Below are positions 61,381 through 64,000 of a stretch of 64,000 nt of DNA, in pieces. The position numbers and the translations under genes were made by a program. The notes beneath the pieces are model-generated. The model was not told the origin of the DNA and did no database searches. It was given only the letters and a program-made list of their open reading frames with translations. The number at the start of each line of letters is the position of its first letter. The first letter of the stretch is position 1. The DNA comes from Lepas anatifera (lineage: Eukaryota > Arthropoda > Thecostraca > Lepadidae): NCBI GenBank assembly GCA_034440635.1, contig JAOTON010002268.1, positions 1,569,501 through 1,633,500 of the forward strand. The letters run 5' to 3'.

Positions 61381-61838
61381 CAGTGGCGGATCCAGGGGGG
61401 GGCAAAAAAGGCTGTTGCTCCCCAAATGGAAAAGCACGGGGAAAAACTATGTTTTTGTCCCCCAAAGCCATCAACCTCCCTTTTCCCCCACTCCTTTTTA
61501 GTTTATAAGCAATATTTTGGTGCTTCAACTCCAAATTCAAACAGAACCAGTTAAGTTCAGTGCAAACTGTGATATTGGAGAGAAAAAAAGTATCTTGAGC
61601 GCATATTTTTCACCTCGTGGCGTTTTTTTTTCATTTTCGCCTCATATGCCCAAAAATTATACCGGCAAGTGCTATTGTAGATCAATTTTTCACTGCGTGA
61701 CGTTTTTTTGCTTTTCGTCTGAAATAACCAAAATTCTGCCGGCAAGTCATGTTCTAGTGTAATTTTTCACTGCGTTACTTTTTTGGCTTTTCGAATTTGG
61801 TTTGCCCCTCTCAAATCGACCCGCTAGATCCGCCACTG
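61381..61838 (+). mobile_element. hAT-like MITE with CAGTGGCGGATC ends, copy 3
   Basis: Starts CAGTGGCGGATCCAGGGG and ends CGCTAGATCCGCCACTG; flanks AGTTAGGT (61373-61380) and AGTTAGGC (61839-61846) are a 7/8 duplication. Longer than the other copies (458 bp) because of a repeated TTTTTCACTGCGT.ACxTTTTT.GCTTTTCG word (61684-61795). Confidence 0.9.
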
Positions 61839-62196
61839 AGTTAGGCCGCGTTCGATCATCTTCTGCTGGAATCAGACGTTTGATTCAGAAAAGGACCGGG
61901 ATTTAGACAGCGGGGCAGAAGAGCCACTGAGTTTGATTTGGTGATGCTAGCTTCCCTAAGATAGATACAATCCGCCCTCCGGGTTGCAATACCTTGAATA
62001 GTGCCGTCCAATTACTGAGCGGGAAACGACAGAAGTACCCTATACCCTACCCGCAAAGCACAGTGCAGGCCACGGATTATTGCTTGTTAATAACGCAGCA
62101 CCAGGAGATGAATGCTCACCGACAGGTGAGTTCAATTGCCAAAATACAAATCAGCAAGCACTTCAGCACACAAACAGTCTATACCATGCCGCCCCG
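61839..62196. other. Gene-free spacer
   Basis: About 350 bp of unique sequence before the SINE. Nothing else is visible. Confidence 0.4.
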
Positions 62197-62512
62197 GCAG
62201 CTCCTCGGTAGCTCAGCTGGAGAGCGTTAGTTTGCGGTACGCTGTTCAGGAACATGCAGTGACAGTGCATGTGTGGGCCTGGGGTTCATTAACCTGCGAC
62301 GCTTCGGCGCTCAATAGTTACCGGACGTAGGTCGGCTCGCAACTGACTGATAAGAGGGTGACCTCTAGTGGGGCAGCCGACCCTGCGCTTTGTGGGATGT
62401 CAGACTTTGGCTTCTAAATTAACCCTCCATGGCGAGAGTTGCTTGTTCGGATGGTGTGGTCAGGGTCTTCGTGACAGGCCCCTTGATGGCTTTAGTGAGG
62501 AACCGACTCCCA
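62197..62512 (+). mobile_element. tRNA-derived SINE, plus-strand copy
   Basis: Pol III A-box-like TAGCTCAGCTGG at 62209-62220 and B-box-like GGGGTTCATTAACC at 62281-62294. The body carries GCTCGCAACTGACTGATAAG, GGGATGTCAGACTTTGGC, GAGAGTTGCTTGTTCGGATG and ends near CGACTCCCAAAACCG, all matching the inverse of 15912-16225. Box spacing is about 70 bp, longer than in a functional tRNA. Short and non-coding. Confidence 0.8.
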
Positions 62513-64000
62513 AAACCGATCTTTCAATAACTTGGACGAAATTTAAACACATGAGTCAAAAATATATCAAAATTACAAACAACATACACATGAGTAAAAC
62601 GAGCTTTACACGAATAAAGCTAAGCAAAACGTTCCACTTCCAGCCTGTACCAAATGGTGTGACCGCATTCCCAGGTTCTTAACTTGCTTAAAGACGTCGG
62701 CTCTTAACGTGTTAAAAGTTTAGTTTAAAAGGTCGGAGCTGGTCAATGACCAGCTTTGTTTGTCATGACCAGTGGTCATGACCAAAAGCTTGTTTGCAGA
62801 TTTAGGTATGCGCCACAGCATCCTCGAGGCGAGCGTGTCCACACAGCCGCGCGGCTCGGCGAAAAGTCGCAGGCTACGGGTCGATGGGAAGGGAGCATGA
62901 AGATCAACAACAGTTCAGCAAACCTTCAGGGGAGATATGAAGGAAAATATACTTTTTAGAAGGAGAGGATCGTGCTGAACTCTTTTCGTAGCGAGAAGCT
63001 GAATTCCGAAATGTTGAAGTGAACGAAAAGTCAATAGGATGCAATTCTTTAATGTGTTATTTTTCACATCAAGAATTCGTGTTATATAGGGCATGCTACC
63101 CTGAAGTATCTGTCATGGTCCTAGTAAAAAACGCATCGCACTACCCATCCTCTCATTACGCGTCGAAAAAGGGAGTAGTGGCTTCACCTGGGCCTGGGAC
63201 CCCCGAACCTTTCCAGCAAAGCAAATATTTCAGTAAAATTGAAGAAAAAAATTGGAAAGTTTGCTTGCCAGTATGCGAGGAATCTAGCAAGAAGCCCAAA
63301 TACGCTGAACTTTTGTTACTAGGGGAGACATTTACAGTCAGCAGGAGGTTGAATATTGACTGGGCCCCTCGATGTTTTCCTGTGGCGACGCTTATGCATC
63401 CTCTTCAGGGGTAGAATCACAAACATCGGATTTTTTAGGAAAAAAACCAACAGGTCGCGCTGGAACCATTTTCTATCATAGAACTGTGCCATTACAAACC
63501 TACTCATATAGCTCAGCTGTCTGTGAAGGTATTCTGGAAGCGAACAAATATCCAGACCTAGCCGGGTTCCTTCACTTTTTCTATCCCATCTCCGTTTCTA
63601 TTTTTGCTTTCCTCTCAGCAGCACGATTTGGACTCTTATGAGCCAATTCGATGTCTTTGTTTGTCTATTCGGCTTGTGTAGTTCGTACAGAAAGCTCCGC
63701 GTTGAAAGCCTACGCTGCCAGGCCCCGAGCTCTGCCGACAGGACCAGCTTCTCTCTTCCCCCCTACCCCCGCTCCAAACTCTGTCCCGCCTGGGTCGATA
63801 CCAACGACAGCAGAAAAGGAGAGAAAAGTGCGGGGCGGAGCGGCCTTTGATCATGTAGCGGCTCCGGCCGCTGGCGGAGAAGAAACGCGCTAATGAGCTG
63901 CACCGATCAGCCAGAAAACCGGTGCTCTGGCACCTGAATACTGATTCCGGCCAGTCGGCTCCGGACGGAAGTCGTCAGGGCTGGCGTTCATGCGGCGCCG
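62513..64000. other. Gene-free stretch to the window edge, CpG-rich at the end
   Basis: Unique sequence with a GC-rich tail from about 63680. A small self-complementary GGTCATGACCAGTGGTCATGACC cluster lies at 62750-62780. A 131-residue frame at 63019-63414 shows no known domain. Confidence 0.45.

Noticed and set aside
62197..62300. tRNA gene
   Set aside because: A and B boxes are too far apart and the cloverleaf stems do not pair; same sequence occurs as a SINE head at 16100-16225.

Overview
This window looks like nuclear DNA of a metazoan, most likely a non-vertebrate (perhaps marine) animal. The grounds are long (TG)n, (AT)n and (CT)n microsatellites, a 5'-truncated CR1/L2-like LINE, a tRNA-headed SINE, many nested DNA-transposon remnants and abundant CpG dinucleotides without vertebrate-style CpG depletion. 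The species cannot be named from the sequence. I find no intact host protein-coding gene, no tRNA or rRNA gene, and no CRISPR or bacterial operon structure. The only recognisable protein homology is a broken reverse transcriptase at 11587-13389.

The main content is a set of non-autonomous DNA transposons of two kinds. (1) TTAA-flanked elements (families called here A, B, C, D, E, F, G, H and I) of about 0.85-2.2 kb. Their ends begin CAC or CCC next to TTAA, they often carry a 20-bp GC-rich palindrome just inside the ends, and many are packed with GGTCA/TGACC half-sites. A is at 1801-2647, 9200-10044, 49224-50071, 56472-57333, and in pieces over 7627-14006. B is at 10611-11579, 35378-36413 and 48171-49200. 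C is at 30778-31070, 34864-36891 and 52657-54817. (2) hAT-like elements with CAG...CTG ends and 8-bp target-site duplications: 4583-7074, 7875-10484, 24536-29020, 39050-39434, 51670-52058, 61381-61838 and a 148-bp type at 47695-47842.

Layout. 1-4582 is mostly unique, with one A element and a (TG)n tract. 4583-14006 is two stacked nests: an I element inside a hAT-like MITE, then an A element interrupted by a hAT-like element (itself hit by a second A), a B element and a LINE. 14031-17185 is a roughly 600-bp-arm inverted repeat with a D element exactly at its apex. 17186-24012 is mostly unique, with CpG-rich patches and one decayed element. 24536-29020 is a hAT-like host carrying at least three TTAA elements. 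29021-48170 is mainly unique, gene-free sequence with several CpG-rich islands and a C/B nest. 48171-54817 is repeat-dense (B, A, GACTC arrays, a 244-bp CT tract, hAT MITE, C hosting E). 54818-64000 is mostly unique, with one A element, a degenerate 27-30 bp minisatellite, one hAT MITE and one SINE.

The most interesting signal is the TTAA superfamily. Families A, B and C share a body plan but carry different terminal words. Within each family the same word recurs at the left end, again about 28 bp further in, and inverted at the right end. Interiors hold roughly ten times more GGTCA half-sites than chance (16 counted in the 845-bp copy at 9200-10044; 22 in the 1030-bp copy at 48171-49200). 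No transposase was found here, so the mobilising enzyme must lie elsewhere.
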